Below the pieces are notes generated by a model. That model searched no databases. It saw nothing but the letters and a program-made list of their open reading frames with translations, and was not told the origin of the DNA. Shown in pieces: positions 21,936 through 34,575 of a DNA stretch of 64,000 bases (position 1 is the stretch's first letter; every line of letters starts with the position of its first letter). The translations under genes and the position numbers were made by a program. The stretch comes from Cymodocea nodosa (lineage: Eukaryota > Streptophyta > Magnoliopsida > Alismatales > Cymodoceaceae). The DNA is taken from positions 11,490,001 through 11,554,000 of the forward strand of contig CM072335.1 of the NCBI GenBank assembly GCA_036874045.1, written 5' to 3'.

Positions 21936-24194
21936 ATGGCTACTGAAAATGGTAATTTTTCTTTATATGAAGACCAAAATCTTAATCGTCCTCCTTTATT
22001 TGATGGAATACATTTTGAATATTGGAAATATAGGATAACTGTTTTTCTTCAAAGTATAGATCATAAGTTGTGGTTCATGATTTCTAAATCATATACTCCG
22101 TTATCTACCCTTTATAATTCTTGGACAATTACTGAAAAAGAAAATGAAACTCTGAATGCTAAGGGCTTAAATATTTTATTTTGTGCATTGAGTTATGAAT
22201 AGTTTAGAAAAGTGTCGGCATATAAATCTACTTATGAGGTGTGACATGCATTAGAAGTTTCACATGAAGGTACTTTTCAAGTTAAAGAGACTAAAATAAA
22301 CATGCTGATTCATAAGTATGAACTCTTTAAGATGCATGAAGACGAAAGTACTTCTAAGATGTTTTCCAGATTTCTTGATATCATAAACTCTTTAAAATGC
22401 TTAGGAAAGAATTTTGAACAGAAGGATTTGGTGAGGAAAATTCTCAGATCCCTAAGTTCTAAATGGTCTCAGAAAGTAACATCAATTGAGGAATCACGAG
22501 ATTTAAATGTTTATACCATGAATGAACTTATAGGAAACTTAACAGCTTATGAAGTTCAATTAAATGAATCACTAAGACACAATAAACTAAAAATGAAGAA
22601 AGAAATAGCCTTTGAAATTAATTCAGATTCTGATATATCTACTAATTCTGACGAGGATTTGATTTTGCTAACTAGGAAATTCAAAAAAGCAAGGAAAGCT
22701 AGGAAACAGCAAAGGAACAAGAATGATAAACTCTCAACGTCAAAATCACTAAATGACAAGAATTCGTCATCTAGAAAGTATGTATGTTACAACTGCAAGA
22801 AATCTGGACATCTTTCTCTAGATTGTCCTATAAGGAAAAATGAAAAGCAAAGTAGGACAAATCAGAAGAAGATGACTCAGAAAACTCAGAAAAAGTTTTA
22901 CAAGAAAAAGGCTTTAAAGGTCACTTAGGATGACACGTCTTAAGAGTCTGAATTTGAGGAATCATCATCAAAATCTTCACATTTAGAAGGAGAATAAGAG
23001 TTAGAAGACGTTGCTTATGTATGCTTCATGGCAGATGAGTCTGAGGTAATATCTGATCTTGAAAGTCATTCAGATTTTAACTTTGATGAATTATTATGTG
23101 CTTATCATGCATTATTACAAAAACTTAAAGTTTGTAAAGTAGAAAATAAGAATATTAGAAACTCTTTATCCATTGTGGAAGTAGAAAATTGTTTCCTTTC
23201 TACTACTTTAGAAAAGTTTAAATGTGATAATGAAAATCATGCTAGAGATTTGCATAAATTTAGATTTAATGAATGTGTCTTGCATGAACAAATACAGAAT
23301 ACAAATGCTAAAAAATTAAAGATAAAATCTGAAAATGAAAGGTTGAGAAACAAAATAAATGAACTTGAATTAGAGATAGATAAATTAAAACTGAGAGAGC
23401 TAGATTTAAATTCTACCATTGAGAAATGGAATTTAAGTCAAACTAAGTTAGATAAACTAACTAGTACCCCTGCGGTGTCATTTAAATTTGGCTTAGGATT
23501 TGATTATCCCTAATATCCTGAATCTCAAGCTAATAAAAGATTTGTTAGTTGCAATTCAAGTAAATCTAAGACTAAAATTCCTTTTATCATGAAACAAGAT
23601 AATAAATATGTAGAAGTAGGTACTCCAAGGGATGAATCATGTAGTAATAATATAAATCAATGTGATTTGTCAAAATGTACTTCTAACATGATTATAAATG
23701 TTTCTAAAAATCTTGTTTCTTGTTCTGGAAATTCAATTACTAATGTTTCTAAAATTTCAGACAATTATAGTAAATTGGAAATTCAGAAACCCGAGCATGT
23801 AATTCAAAACACTAGTGTTAGACCAATTACTCATTCTACATGTTCTTTATCTGAAAATTTATGTGTAGAAAAAGATTTTGTATGTATTGAAAATTCAAAT
23901 ACTAGTACAAAATCTTGGTATGAACTTACTAAAATGTATGAGCATGACCAAAATAAATTAACATCTGACAAAAATCAGTTTGGTCTTGATTATACTACAC
24001 TTGAAAACAAAAAGAATGATTATAAGAGCAATAATGCTATAAGTAAGTATGATGTTAAAAATAAGTCTATAGTACTTGCAATTAATAAGAATGTAAATGA
24101 TAATGTTAAACTATTTTTAAACAAAAAGAAGAAATATGCGTTTAATGAACTTGGTCCTCAACAACATTGGGTACCAAGAAAAAGTTTTTCTTAA
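21936..24194 (+). pseudogene. Copia internal A gag, nonsense-broken
   Basis: Gag structural protein of 752 codons plus stop, all in one frame from ATG 21936 (MATENGNFSLYEDQNLNRPP). UBN2-type region at about residues 20-200, zinc knuckle CYNCKKSGHLSLDC at about residue 283, Glu/Ser-rich segment, long coiled coil at about 400-510, Asn/Lys-rich tail ending QQHWVPRKSFS. Internal stops at 22200-22202, near 22242, at 22926, near 22938 and 22995, and at 23511-23513, all by single substitutions such as TGG to TGA/TAG or CAA to TAA, with no frameshift. The terminal UAA (24192-24194) is shared by all copies and is followed in the same frame by pol. Confidence 0.9.
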
Positions 24195-27100
24195 TTTATT
24201 TTGCAGGAGCAAACAACATCAAAATGGATATTGGATAGTGAAGAATCAAGCCACATGATTGGATAGAAAAGTCTACTACAAAATTTTACAAATACCATGA
24301 ATGGAAGTGTAACATTTGGAAACAAAAGCAAAGATAAAATCATAGGTATGGGTAATGTTCAAATAACTTCGACTTGTGTTATTTCGAATGTACTATATGT
24401 AGAAAACCTAGGATTTAATTTGCTGAGTGTTATAAAACTAATTGAAAATGGATATTATGTAGTGCTTAAAGATAATGTATGCAAAATTATTGATAAAAAT
24501 ACAGATGAAATTAAGTTTATTGTTAAAAGAAAAGGTTCTGTATGTATTTTATCTTTACCTTCGGGTGTAGTTGATTTAAATTCATGTTTGCTAGTTGAAA
24601 CTAGTGATGCATATCTATGGTATAAAAGGATTGGGCATATAAATATGAAACTATTACATAAACTATCTAGAAAACATTTAGTGAGAGGTTTACCAAATAT
24701 TAAATACTCAAAGAACTTTGTATGTGATGCATGTGAGTTAGGTAAACTTCATAAAAACTCTTTTAAATCCAAAACTGATATTTCAAGCAAGAGAGTCTTA
24801 GAACTTATACATATGGATCTATTTGGACCAACAAGAATCATGAGTCTTGGTGGTAAATGGTATGTATTTGTTTTAGTAGATGACTTCTCTAGATACACTT
24901 GGGTATATTTTCTAGCATCTAAGACAGAAGTTTTTGAAAAATTTAAAATGTTTTGTAATTTTGTTCAAAATGAACAAAGTGTCTCTATTCAAAAACTTAG
25001 GAGTGATCATGGTACTGAATTTGATAATGATCAAATGGATAATTATTGTATAGATCATGACATTGATCATAGTTTTTCTTTTCCAAGAGCACCAACTCAA
25101 AATGGTGTTGTTGAGAGAAAGAATAGATCACTTCAGGAAATGGCAAGAACTATGTTGAATGAACATAAGTTACTTCAAAATCTTTGGGCTGAAGTAGTGA
25201 ATACAACTTGTTATGTTATTAATAGAAGTTACTTAAGACCTCGTGTTAATAAAACTTCTTATGAAATTATGTTTAATAGGGTTCCAAAAATTTCCTATAT
25301 GAAACCATTGGCTGCAAGTGTTTTATTCTTAATACTAAGGATAAAAGGGATAAATTTCAAGCCAAAGCAAATGAAGGAATTTTTGTAGGTTACTCTACTA
25401 GAAGTAAAGCCTATAGAGTATATAACAAAACTTCTAGGACTATTGAAGAAACCCTCCATGTAAGCTTCAATGAAAATTCTTTTAGAGAATCTCAATCTAA
25501 AGCTGATAATGATGATATGATCAATCTCCCAAAAGAGTTAGAGATCAATAGAGAGATTGAAGATTTATTTGAGAAAATCAAAAATATGAACTTAAATGAT
25601 CAAACTAATGATGACAGTGATGGACATTTAGATGTTGATGAGAATATTGAGGAAAATTAGAGAAATTGGCGTTATTCTTCATCACATCCCATTACTCAAG
25701 TCATTGGTAATATTAATGAGGGAGTTAAAACTAGAGCTTTAGTAAATTTAAATAGTATGTGTATGTTTGTTTCTATGGTGGAACTAAAGAATATAGAAGA
25801 AGCATTATCTAATGAAAATTGGATAGTGGCAATGCAAGAAGAACTAAATCAATTCATTAGAAATGATGTTTGGGAATTAGTCTCTCCACCAGAAAATCAG
25901 TCCATAATAGGTACAAAGTGGATCTTTAGAAACAAAACTAACGAAACTGGTCAAGTTATAAGGAACAAAGCTAGATTAGTTGCACAAGGGTATACACAGG
26001 AAGAAGGACTAGATTATGATGAAACATTTGCTCCTATGGCTAGGTTAGAAAGTATTAGAATATTATTGGCCTATGCTTGTTATATGGATTTTAAATTATT
26101 TCAAATGGATGTAAAGAGTGCATTTCTAAATGGTTTAATTAATGAAGAAGTCTATGTAAAACAACCACTTGGATTTGAAGATATTAAAAATCCTGACTTT
26201 GTGTATAAATTGAAGAAAGCCTTATATAGTTTGAAGTAAGCACCTAGATCATGGTATGAAAGATTATCTACTTTTTTAATAGAAAAAGTCTATATCATGG
26301 GAAAAGTAGATCATACTCTATTTATCAAGAGAGATGGTGAAGATCAGATTGTTGTTCAAATATACGTGGATGATATAATCTTTGGAGCAACCTCGAATAA
26401 GCTGATAAAAATATTCTCTGAAGAATTGACTAATTAGTTTGAAATGAGTATGATAGGAGAACTTTCATATTTTCTAAGACTTCAAATTAAGCAAATTGAT
26501 AAAGGTATATTTTTAAATTAGGAAAAATATGTAGATGAAATGCTTAAGAAATTTAATTTTAATGATACAAGGATTCGAGAAACTCCTATGAGTACTTCTT
26601 TAAAGTTAGATATTGATGACATAGGAAAATCAATAGATCAAAGAAAATATAGAAGTATGATTGGTTCTTTACTTTATTTGACTGCTAGTAGACTTAATAT
26701 TATGTTTGCTGTGTGTGTTTGTGCTAGATTTCAATCTAATCCTAAAGAATTACACTCAATTGTAGTTAAAAGAATATTTAGATATATACAAAGAACTAAA
26801 AATTTTGGACTGTATTATTCTAAGGAGAGTTCAATAGATCTTATAGGATATACTGATGCTGATTATGCAGGATTTAAATCTGATAGAAAGAGTACCAATG
26901 GCACATGTCAATTATTGGGAAATAATTTGGTGTCAAGGTTTAGTAAAAAGCAAAACTGTGTAGCACTTTCTACCATAGAAGCTGAATATGTTGTTGCTGC
27001 ACTGTGTTGCACTTAGATTCTGTGGATAAGGCAAACTTTAGAAGATTTTGGATTATCTTATGATACAACTGAGATTTATTGTGATAGTGGTTCTACAATA

Positions 27101-27313
27101 AATCTTTCCAAAAATCCTGTATTACATTCAAGAGCAAAGCATATAAAGGTTAGACATCATTTTCTAAGAGATAACGTAATTAAAGGAAAAATTAAATTAG
27201 AATTTGTGTTTAGTAAAAATCAATTAGCTGATATATTTACAAAACCTCTAGACGAAAATACATTCTACAACATTACATTAAATTTGGGTATTTGTAGGCT
27301 ATGTGATGTGTAA
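24195..27313 (+). pseudogene. Copia internal A pol, frameshifted
   Basis: Protease, integrase, RT and RNase H. The protease site reads LDSEESSHM, so the glycine of DSG is lost. GAG-pre-integrase has RIGHIN and CDACELGKLH. Integrase shows HMDLFGP, LRSDHGTEFDN and APTQNGVVERKNR, so all three acidic residues are present. A one-base deletion in the run at about 25305 (CCATTGGC against CCATTTGGC elsewhere) moves the rest to another frame. RT has WIFRNKTNETGQ, RLVAQGYTQEEGLDYDETFAP, VDVKSAFLNG-type and YVDDIIFGAT motifs; RNase H has YTDADYAG and STIEAEYVV. Further stops lie near 24268, 25658, 26237, 26436 and 27015. Confidence 0.88.
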
Positions 27314-28672
27314 AATGCTTAAACTCCACATAAAAAGATAAATAGTATTGACGATGTTGTTCACCTCATAGATATTATATACTTATCATAAATATCTAAA
27401 GTAATATCTAAACTGCTACTTAAGATACTATGTATTTATTGTAAAATCATAGTAGTATCTTATTGATTTTAAGTGGAAGTGTAAATGAAAAACATTAAAT
27501 ACTTCTGACATTCTAAAATTTTGATTAAGTGTTTTCTTTGAATCAAGGAAAGTGCATATGATAATGCATAAATTTGACTTAATTGATTAAACTTGTAGAA
27601 TAAGTTATATGTAACTCATCTTAAACTGTTAATTAAAAATATAAGCTTATTGAAACTGATTCATATTCTCAGCAAAATCATAGAAGTAAAAATTGTATGA
27701 GATTTGTGTTTTATTGCATTTGTATTAATGGAATACATATATACTGTGCTTAAAATGAAAAGTGCTTACAAAGTGAAAATCTTTGAGAGTTGATTGATCA
27801 GTTTGGTCACGAGCCTTTTGTACTTGAGCAGATAGGTATGTAAGGATTGTTGTCCTCAAAAAGGATTCTTTAAATCTAGCAACCTAAGGTCCTAATCAGA
27901 TCTGGGATTGTTGATTGAAAGCTCATTACACGGGTACATTAGAAATCTCTTGTATGATTGAAGCTTTTCAAACTAACTTTCAAAAAAAAAAAAAAGGTGT
28001 TTCATTAATTACAAATATCTTTGAATCGAATATAGTTTCTATCAATATGACTACTGAGTTATTGAATCAACATTAGTACTTTTGAAAACGTTTCTTTGAG
28101 ATACATTCTTTTATTCTCCTTGAATTAATCATATTGAGTTCAAAGTTGTGTTTTGATTCATATATAGTAGGAATTGATTCTGGAAATCATTTTTGATGAA
28201 GTAAGAATAACAGAAGTTTCTAAAAAGAAAATTTAAAAGTATAGTTATACTTAACATCTATTGTTATACAAGTATATTTTGTATGTTATTGAATATATAA
28301 GAAGTATATTTGTAGGGGGAGGATTAACAATGTCCAAATATAGATTAATATAATTCAAAATACAAATCTTGGTTAATCTAAATTAATGTCCTCTTAAAAT
28401 CTTAATGAAATAATTTAAAAAGACAAACAAACTATTTTAGATTCAAAGGACAGGAATGTTAGAATAGTTTACAATGCTCTCAAGAAAATAATAAGGTATA
28501 GCTATTGTGATGTGTTTGGAACGTTTCAATTGAAAGCATCCGAAAATTGTTTTAAGTGTACTAACTAGATGTTATGTTAAATAAGGTAACGTGTAAAACT
28601 GCCTCTACACAGCGTTTTACTCGTTAGGTTAGTTAACTCAATGAGTTATACTTGAATATTTCAGGTACCTTG

Positions 28673-28693
28673 ATTGAATAAACTTTATTCAAT
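28673..28693. repeat. Perfect dyad upstream of ORF3
   Basis: ATTGAATAAA C TTTATTCAAT, about 150 bp before the ORF3 ATG, conserved in other copies. Confidence 0.8.
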
Positions 28694-28750
28694 ATTTATT
28701 TAATATCTAAACCCGACTTCTCTTCACATTGAGTTATTCGCCTAAAACCC

Positions 28751-28758
28751 TATTTAAA
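28751..28758 (+). promoter_or_regulatory. TATA-like box upstream of ORF3
   Basis: TATTTAAA, 90 bp before ATG 28841, with LTR-like motifs 30-170 bp upstream of it. Confidence 0.45.
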
Positions 28759-28840
28759 CACTTATTACACGGGCACTTAGGTTATTTGTAAACTTTGTCA
28801 AGAAACTATTTCTCGCTTGTTGCTGTTACAACCTACGACA

Positions 28841-31111
28841 ATGGTCTCCGAGTTCTACAAAGGTCGTGGCAGAGGAAAAGGCAAAAGTAGAAGAGATGCA
28901 AAAGGAAAAGAAATAGAAAATGATGAAGTTCCATGCACTTGGTTCAAGAAAATATTTCGAGTGGACAAAATGTTAACAGAAATTTATAGAGATTACTTCT
29001 TTTCTAAAGAAATACTAGATGAAGTTAGACAAGAACTTCAACATACTGATGCAAATATTACATACATGGGTATTCGTAGTAAATATGATAGAGAATATAG
29101 AATGAAATGTGTTGAGATTGCATTTTTGGAACAGTTTGCAAAATATTTGGAAAAAGGTGTAGGTTCTTCAACTAGAACTCCTCAAATACCAATAAACGAT
29201 ACAATACTACAACCAGTTGAGGAAGAGCATGAATCAGCTATCCCTACCCCTTTATATTCAAAACAATTAGAATTAAATATTGCTGTTGACAAAAGAAAAG
29301 TTGAAAGTCTTCGAAAGGCTATAGCAATAGAAAGTGCCTTTGAAGAACTAAAGTAGAAAACTTTTATGGAGCAATTTGAAAAGAAAACAACAATACTTGA
29401 AGAGGAGAAACAAAAATGTTATAGTAGAAGGAAAGTTAGAAAAATTATGTCTAAGGAAACAAAGTCTATTGAAAAAGGAAAATCAGATGAAAATTTATTT
29501 CTAAAGGACAATGTATGTTTAGACATTGTACCTTATTGTGCATCTGATAAACTCATCAGTTCCAAACATACTGAAACTAATGAAGATAATGAGACTTTAT
29601 TTTCCCTTGCAAGAAAGCTTGAGAAGAAATACAAGTCAAATATGAGCTCAAGCTTTTCTATTAGTACAAGTCTTGATAATGCAGAAATTGAAAAATCAGA
29701 ACATCAGGCACTTGACATTGAACAAGTTATTGTAGATATAATTAAAAATGTTGAGGCAGTAACTAGTTCACAGGTTGAATTGTTTGGAGTAGTAGATATT
29801 GAAAATGTTAAGACTCTAGAAGAGCTAAAAGTTAACCAGCCTTCTTTAGAATTTATAGAAGTAGAGTCAGAGAATTCACAACATGTCTTAATGGAAATAT
29901 CTGTTAAACAAAATGAACAATTTCAGACAGATACACCAGCTGTAGAATTTGTGGAAAAATTGAACTCTAAAGATTCTATAGAGACTGAACAGATGAATGT
30001 TGAGCATATTGAAAATGTTCCTTACACTATTGAAATTGAAGAATCAAGCTTACCTAAGCAACTTCAAGATAATATTTTGATAGAGGAACAAAATGACATT
30101 CATTTGGCAAAAGAGATTCCTGAAGATGAAATAAATTTAGAATCACAGCTTCAGGTATCACCTTCTTTTTGTACAATATTACAAATTCAAGGTAATTCAA
30201 TTTATTTTAGATCTAAAGAAGCATTGTAGAAATATAATAATTTGATTACATGTCAGATTCTACATGCTCATCCAAGAAAATTTAGAAATTTGATGGAAAT
30301 AAGAGATCTATTTGAGTTTCAAGGCCTCATTCAATTCTTGCCAGTTGGAACGAAATGAAAGCAATACAAAGAGCTTATTGCAGCTTTTTATAGCAATCTG
30401 GTCAAGAATGGAAATTTTCTAAAAACTTAAATAAATCAACAAGAGTTCACATTGTCTCCTAAGTTAATTTTTGAAGTTTTGGGATTAAAGAATGAAGGTG
30501 TTGTTGTTACAAACAGATTTGACATGATTAGACAACTAGAATGGAACATTCAGTCTTTATCAAAAATTCTAGATGTATATTCTAAAATGAGATTAATGGA
30601 AAATCTGAATGTAGAGGCAAGGTTCATTGCAAATATATTGCATGCAAATTTATTTCAAAGAGTTGGACACAATTTGGAAGTCAGCAGAAGCTGTTTATAT
30701 GCAACTTATGGCCTGTTGAATAGTATTCAAATCAATTGGTTTGATGTTTTTATTTCTCAACTACAGCATATGAGTTCAAAGTTATTTTATGGTGATGCTG
30801 TATGTAGAATCCTTGCAAGCCAATTGAATTTATCCGACTAGTCCTCTAAAGCTAAAGGCATGAGAGCATTTAGTGTAAAAGATTTGCAACGATTCCAGCT
30901 CATGCATAAACCTCAACAACAACAACAACAACAACTTGATTGTACAGACCATATACAACAACAACAACAAAGTTATTCAGTTCAAACAGAACATCAAACC
31001 CAACTACCTCCTGACTTAGATGTAGTGCTTAATGACATCAAAAATGATATTAGGCATCTAGGAGATAAAATATGTAATGCCATAAGTGATATACTTAGGA
31101 GGGGTTGATAA
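28841..31111 (+). pseudogene. Copia internal A ORF3, nonsense-broken
   Basis: A 756-codon reading frame from ATG 28841 (MVSEFYKGRGRGKGKSRRD) with no frameshift. Regions: basic Gly/Arg-rich start, LYRDYFF-type and YMGIRSKYDREYRMK stretch, acidic middle with QALDIEQV-type segment, a domain with ELIAAFYSNL and SPKLIFEVLGLKNEGVVVTNRFD, a poly-Gln run, and a tail LGDKICNAISDILRRG. The FY-x-NL and VLGL pattern recalls the plant transposon-protein domain found in other plant elements; this is an inference from memory. Stops: 29354 and 30227 (both CAG to TAG), about 30356, about 30430, 30839, and 31106 (CGA to TGA). Position matches the env-like ORF of SIRE elements, but no membrane segment is seen. 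Confidence 0.82.
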
Positions 31112-31179
31112 CTATTTTTGTTTGTTTCTGAATAGAAAATGTAATGTTTGTATTCCTTGTTTGATTCATTGAACAATAC
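31112..31179 (+). other. Truncated 3' region of internal A
   Basis: Only about 68 bp of the 3' region remain before LTR 2 begins after CAATAC. The other copies continue for about 430 bp with both polypurine tracts. Confidence 0.8.
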
Positions 31180-32758
31180 TGTTGAGTACGTTTGTTTTGA
31201 TGATGTATGTTGAATGAAAATAATCATATTTGTTCAATTACTATTGCTTGTGAAAAGAAATTAAAATCATCAATTAATACAAAAAAAGCTTACTGATATA
31301 AATACTTGTCTATATTGGATCTGAAGTTAATAACTAGTCGTTTCGTTGCATTAATTTCTCATTTAGCTAAACGTTTAGTTAACATGTGTTTTTATTGAAA
31401 AGCATGATATGTTTTAATGTTATATCTTCTGTACCATGAACAGTGCACGTTTAGACAACTCGTTAAGTTAGAGTTTTGTTTGTATAGAGGTCACGTGAGA
31501 ACTCGTTAAGTTAGATGCTTAAAGGTTAAAATAGGTCACGTGATAACTCGTTAAGTTAGTGAGTAAAAGAAGAGACGAACTCGTTAAGTTAGTGTTATAC
31601 ACGTGGTGAAATTATAAGTTACGAATGTTGTATTGTATCACGTGAGGTGCACATGTTTAACTCGTTAAGTTAACATAACTAAACGCGTTGAGTTGCTATA
31701 TTGAACACTAAGGCAACACGTTAGGTTAGCGTTATAAACTTATGTTGTTATTTTTGCACGTGGTAAAATTCTTATTATAAAAACATTTGTTTATTACTGG
31801 TTCGTAGAGTTATCATAACACAACGGAAATGGTTCGTTGAGTTATCATAACACAACGGAGATGGTTCGTTGAGATAGCATAACACCACGGACTTAGTTCG
31901 TTGAGTTAGCTACAGTACTTGTCACGTGAAATGGCACATGAGGAACTCGTTAAGTTATATATATACTTGTGTTACTCGTTTAGTTAACATTAAAGTAACG
32001 ACTTCTTATTACACTGATGAAAAACTTTTGGACGAGAAAGTTTATTTTGCAGAAAATTTTTCAGAGATCCAAGACTGATGATTAAAGAAAATTCGAAATA
32101 TAAACGTAGGTTAGAATGTGTGTGTTTCGATGAAGGAAAAAGAAAAGACGTAGAGAAGTGGAAAACTAGTAGTAGTTAAACATGAAGGATATGCAAGAAA
32201 TGAAGATACAGTATAAAAGGCATAGAATTCTCGTTGATCAATTTATCCTTGCACACAAAAAGAAAAATCTTTTCAAGGAACAAAACATCCCTCCACACCA
32301 AAAGAAAAATCTTTTTCAAGGATCAAAAACACCTCTTTGGGAAAATCTCTCAAGTGGAAGAAAGTTCAGTGAAGCATAAAAAGGTAAGATTTTCGTCACT
32401 GAAGATTTGAAGTATCAGAAGAAAGCAAATTCGGTGAAGCATGAAAAATACAAGATATTCGTCACTGAAGAATTGCTGAAGAAGAAAAAGAAGAAGAAGA
32501 AAGATATCAAACAGGGAGAAAAGTTTTAAATTCCGCAAATTAGTTTTCTCTGTTTGTATTTATGAAATTGTTTAGATGATACATGGTATCGAAATATAAT
32601 TGCATCTACAATTTCTGAGGAGAATTGAATTGTATATTGTAATTGAAACCTTGAATAAAAATGATTTTATGAAAACAATGACTCGACTTGTTTTTGAGTT
32701 TTAAAGTTTCAATTATATTTCAGAAAATATTAAAAATACACAATTCACCCCCCTCTTG
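31180..32758 (+). repeat. Copia composite LTR 2 (subtype B), 3' end deleted
   Basis: It starts with TGTTGAGTACG and lacks the subtype A block. It ends abruptly at CCCCTCTTG and is followed by gag sequence. The lost segment corresponds to 21715-22377 of internal A (663 bp). TCTTG is shared by both sides of the break (32754-32758), so the deletion used a 5-bp microhomology. AATAAA is at 32654-32659. Confidence 0.9.
32212..32219 (+). promoter_or_regulatory. LTR TATA box
   Basis: TATAAAAG in LTR 2. Confidence 0.7.
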
Positions 32759-34575
32759 ATATCATAAACTCTTTAAAATGTTTAGGAAAGAATTTTGAAT
32801 AGAAGAATTTGGTGAGGAAAATTCTCAGATCCCTAAGTTCTAAATGGTCTCAGAAAGTAACATCAATTGAGGAATCACGAGATTTAAATGTTTATACTAT
32901 GAATGAACTTATAGGAAATTTAACAGCTTATGAAGTTCAATTAAATGAAACACTGAGTCACAACAAACTAAAAATAAAGAAAGAAATAGCCTTCAAAATT
33001 AATTCAAATTCTGATATATCTACTGATTCTGACGAGGATTTGATTTTGCTGACTAGGAAATTCAAGAAAGCATGAAAAGCTAGGAAACAGCAAAGGAACA
33101 AAAATGATAAACCCTCAACGTCAAAATCATTGAATGACAAGAATTTTTCATCCAAAAAGTATGTATGTTACAACTGTAAGAAACCTAGACATCTTTCTTT
33201 AGATTGTCCTATGAGGAAAAATGAAAAGCAAAGTCGGACAAATCAAAAGAAGACGGCTTAGAAAACTTAGAAAAAGTTTTACAAGGAAAAGGCTTTGAAG
33301 GTCACTTGGGATGGCACGTCTGAAGTGTCTGAATCTGAGGAATCAGCATCAAAATCTTCACATTCAAAAGGAGAACAAGAGTTAGAAGACGTTGCTCATG
33401 TGTGCTTCATGGTAGATGAGTCTGAGGTAATATCTGATCCCGAAAGTCATTCAGATTTCAACTTTCATGAATTATTATGTGCTTATCATGCATTATTACA
33501 AAAAATTAAAGTATGTAAACTGGAAAACAAGAATATTAGAAAATCTTCATCCATTATAGAAGAAGAAAATTGTTTCCTGTCTACTACTTTAGAAAATTTT
33601 AAATGTGATAATGCAAATCATGCTAGAGATTTGCAAAAATTTAGATTTAATGAATGTATCTTGCATGAACAAATACAGAATATAAATGCTGAAAAATTAA
33701 AGATAGAATCTGAAAATGAAATGTTGAGAAATAATATAAATGAACTTGAATTAGAGATAGAAAAATTAAAATTGAGAGAGCAAGATTTAAATTCTACCTT
33801 TGAGAAATGGAATTTAAGTCAAACTAAGTTAGACAAACTAACTAGTACCCCTGCGGTGTCTTATAAATTTGGCTTAGGATTTGATTATCCTGAATATCCT
33901 GAATCTCAAGCCAATAAAGGATTTATTAGTTGCAGTTCAAGTAAATCTAAGACTAAAATTCCTTTTATTATGAAACAAGGTAATAAATATGTAGAAGTAG
34001 GTACTTCAAGGGATGAATCATGTAGTAATAATATAAATCAATGTGATTTGTCAAATTGTACTTCTAACATGACTATAAATGTTTCTAAAAATCTTGTTTT
34101 TTGTTCTGGAAATTCAGTTTCTATTGTTTCTAAAATTTCAGACAATTATAGTAAACTGAAAATTCAGAAACCTAAGCATGTAATTCAATACACTGGTATT
34201 AGACCAATTACTCATTCTGCATGTGATAAAACAAAAAATTCTTATGCAGAAAAAGATTTTGTATGTACGGAAAGTGTTAATACAAGTACAATATATTGGT
34301 ATGAACTTATAGAATTGTATAAGCATGACCAAAATAAATTAACATCTGATAAAAATATGTTTGGTCTTGATTATACTACATCTGAAAACAAAAAGAATGA
34401 TTGCAAAAGCAATAATGCTATATGTGAGTATGAAGCTAATGATAAATCAATAGTGCTTACAACTAATAAGAATATAAATGATAATGTTAAACTATTTTTA
34501 AATAAAAAGAAAAAATATGCGTTTAATGAACTTGGTCCTCAACAACATTGGGTACCAAGAAAAAGGTTTTCTTAA
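32759..34575 (+). pseudogene. Copia internal B gag, N-terminus deleted
   Basis: Begins inside gag (IINSLKCLGKNFE) because the start was lost with the end of LTR 2. It remains in one frame to the UAA at 34573-34575. It contains KILRSLSSKWSQKV, the zinc knuckle with one His-side change (CYNCKKPRHLSLDC, Gly to Arg), the acidic region, coiled coil (about 33500-33800) and the tail QQHWVPRKRFS. Stops near 32801, 33073-33075 (TGG to TGA), 33259-33261 and 33268-33270 (both CAG to TAG). Confidence 0.9.

Larger units (their letters stand above)
27314..28840 (+). other. Spacer between pol and ORF3 (internal A)
   Basis: No coding sequence. It contains an A13 run near 27988, a purine tract AGGGGGAGGA at 28314-28323, a GTAAAACT...GTTTTAC dyad near 28590-28620, LTR-like motifs ACTCGTTAGGTTAG and AACTCAATGAG, the dyad at 28673-28693 and the TATTTAAA box at 28751-28758. 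Confidence 0.7.

Noticed and set aside
24912-25100. Reverse-strand open frames inside pol, gag and ORF3 (for example 25295-25495, 35614-35877, 40146-40469, 52208-52531, 62319-62582)
   Set aside because: Antisense shadows of the retroelement genes that recur because the sense sequence recurs.
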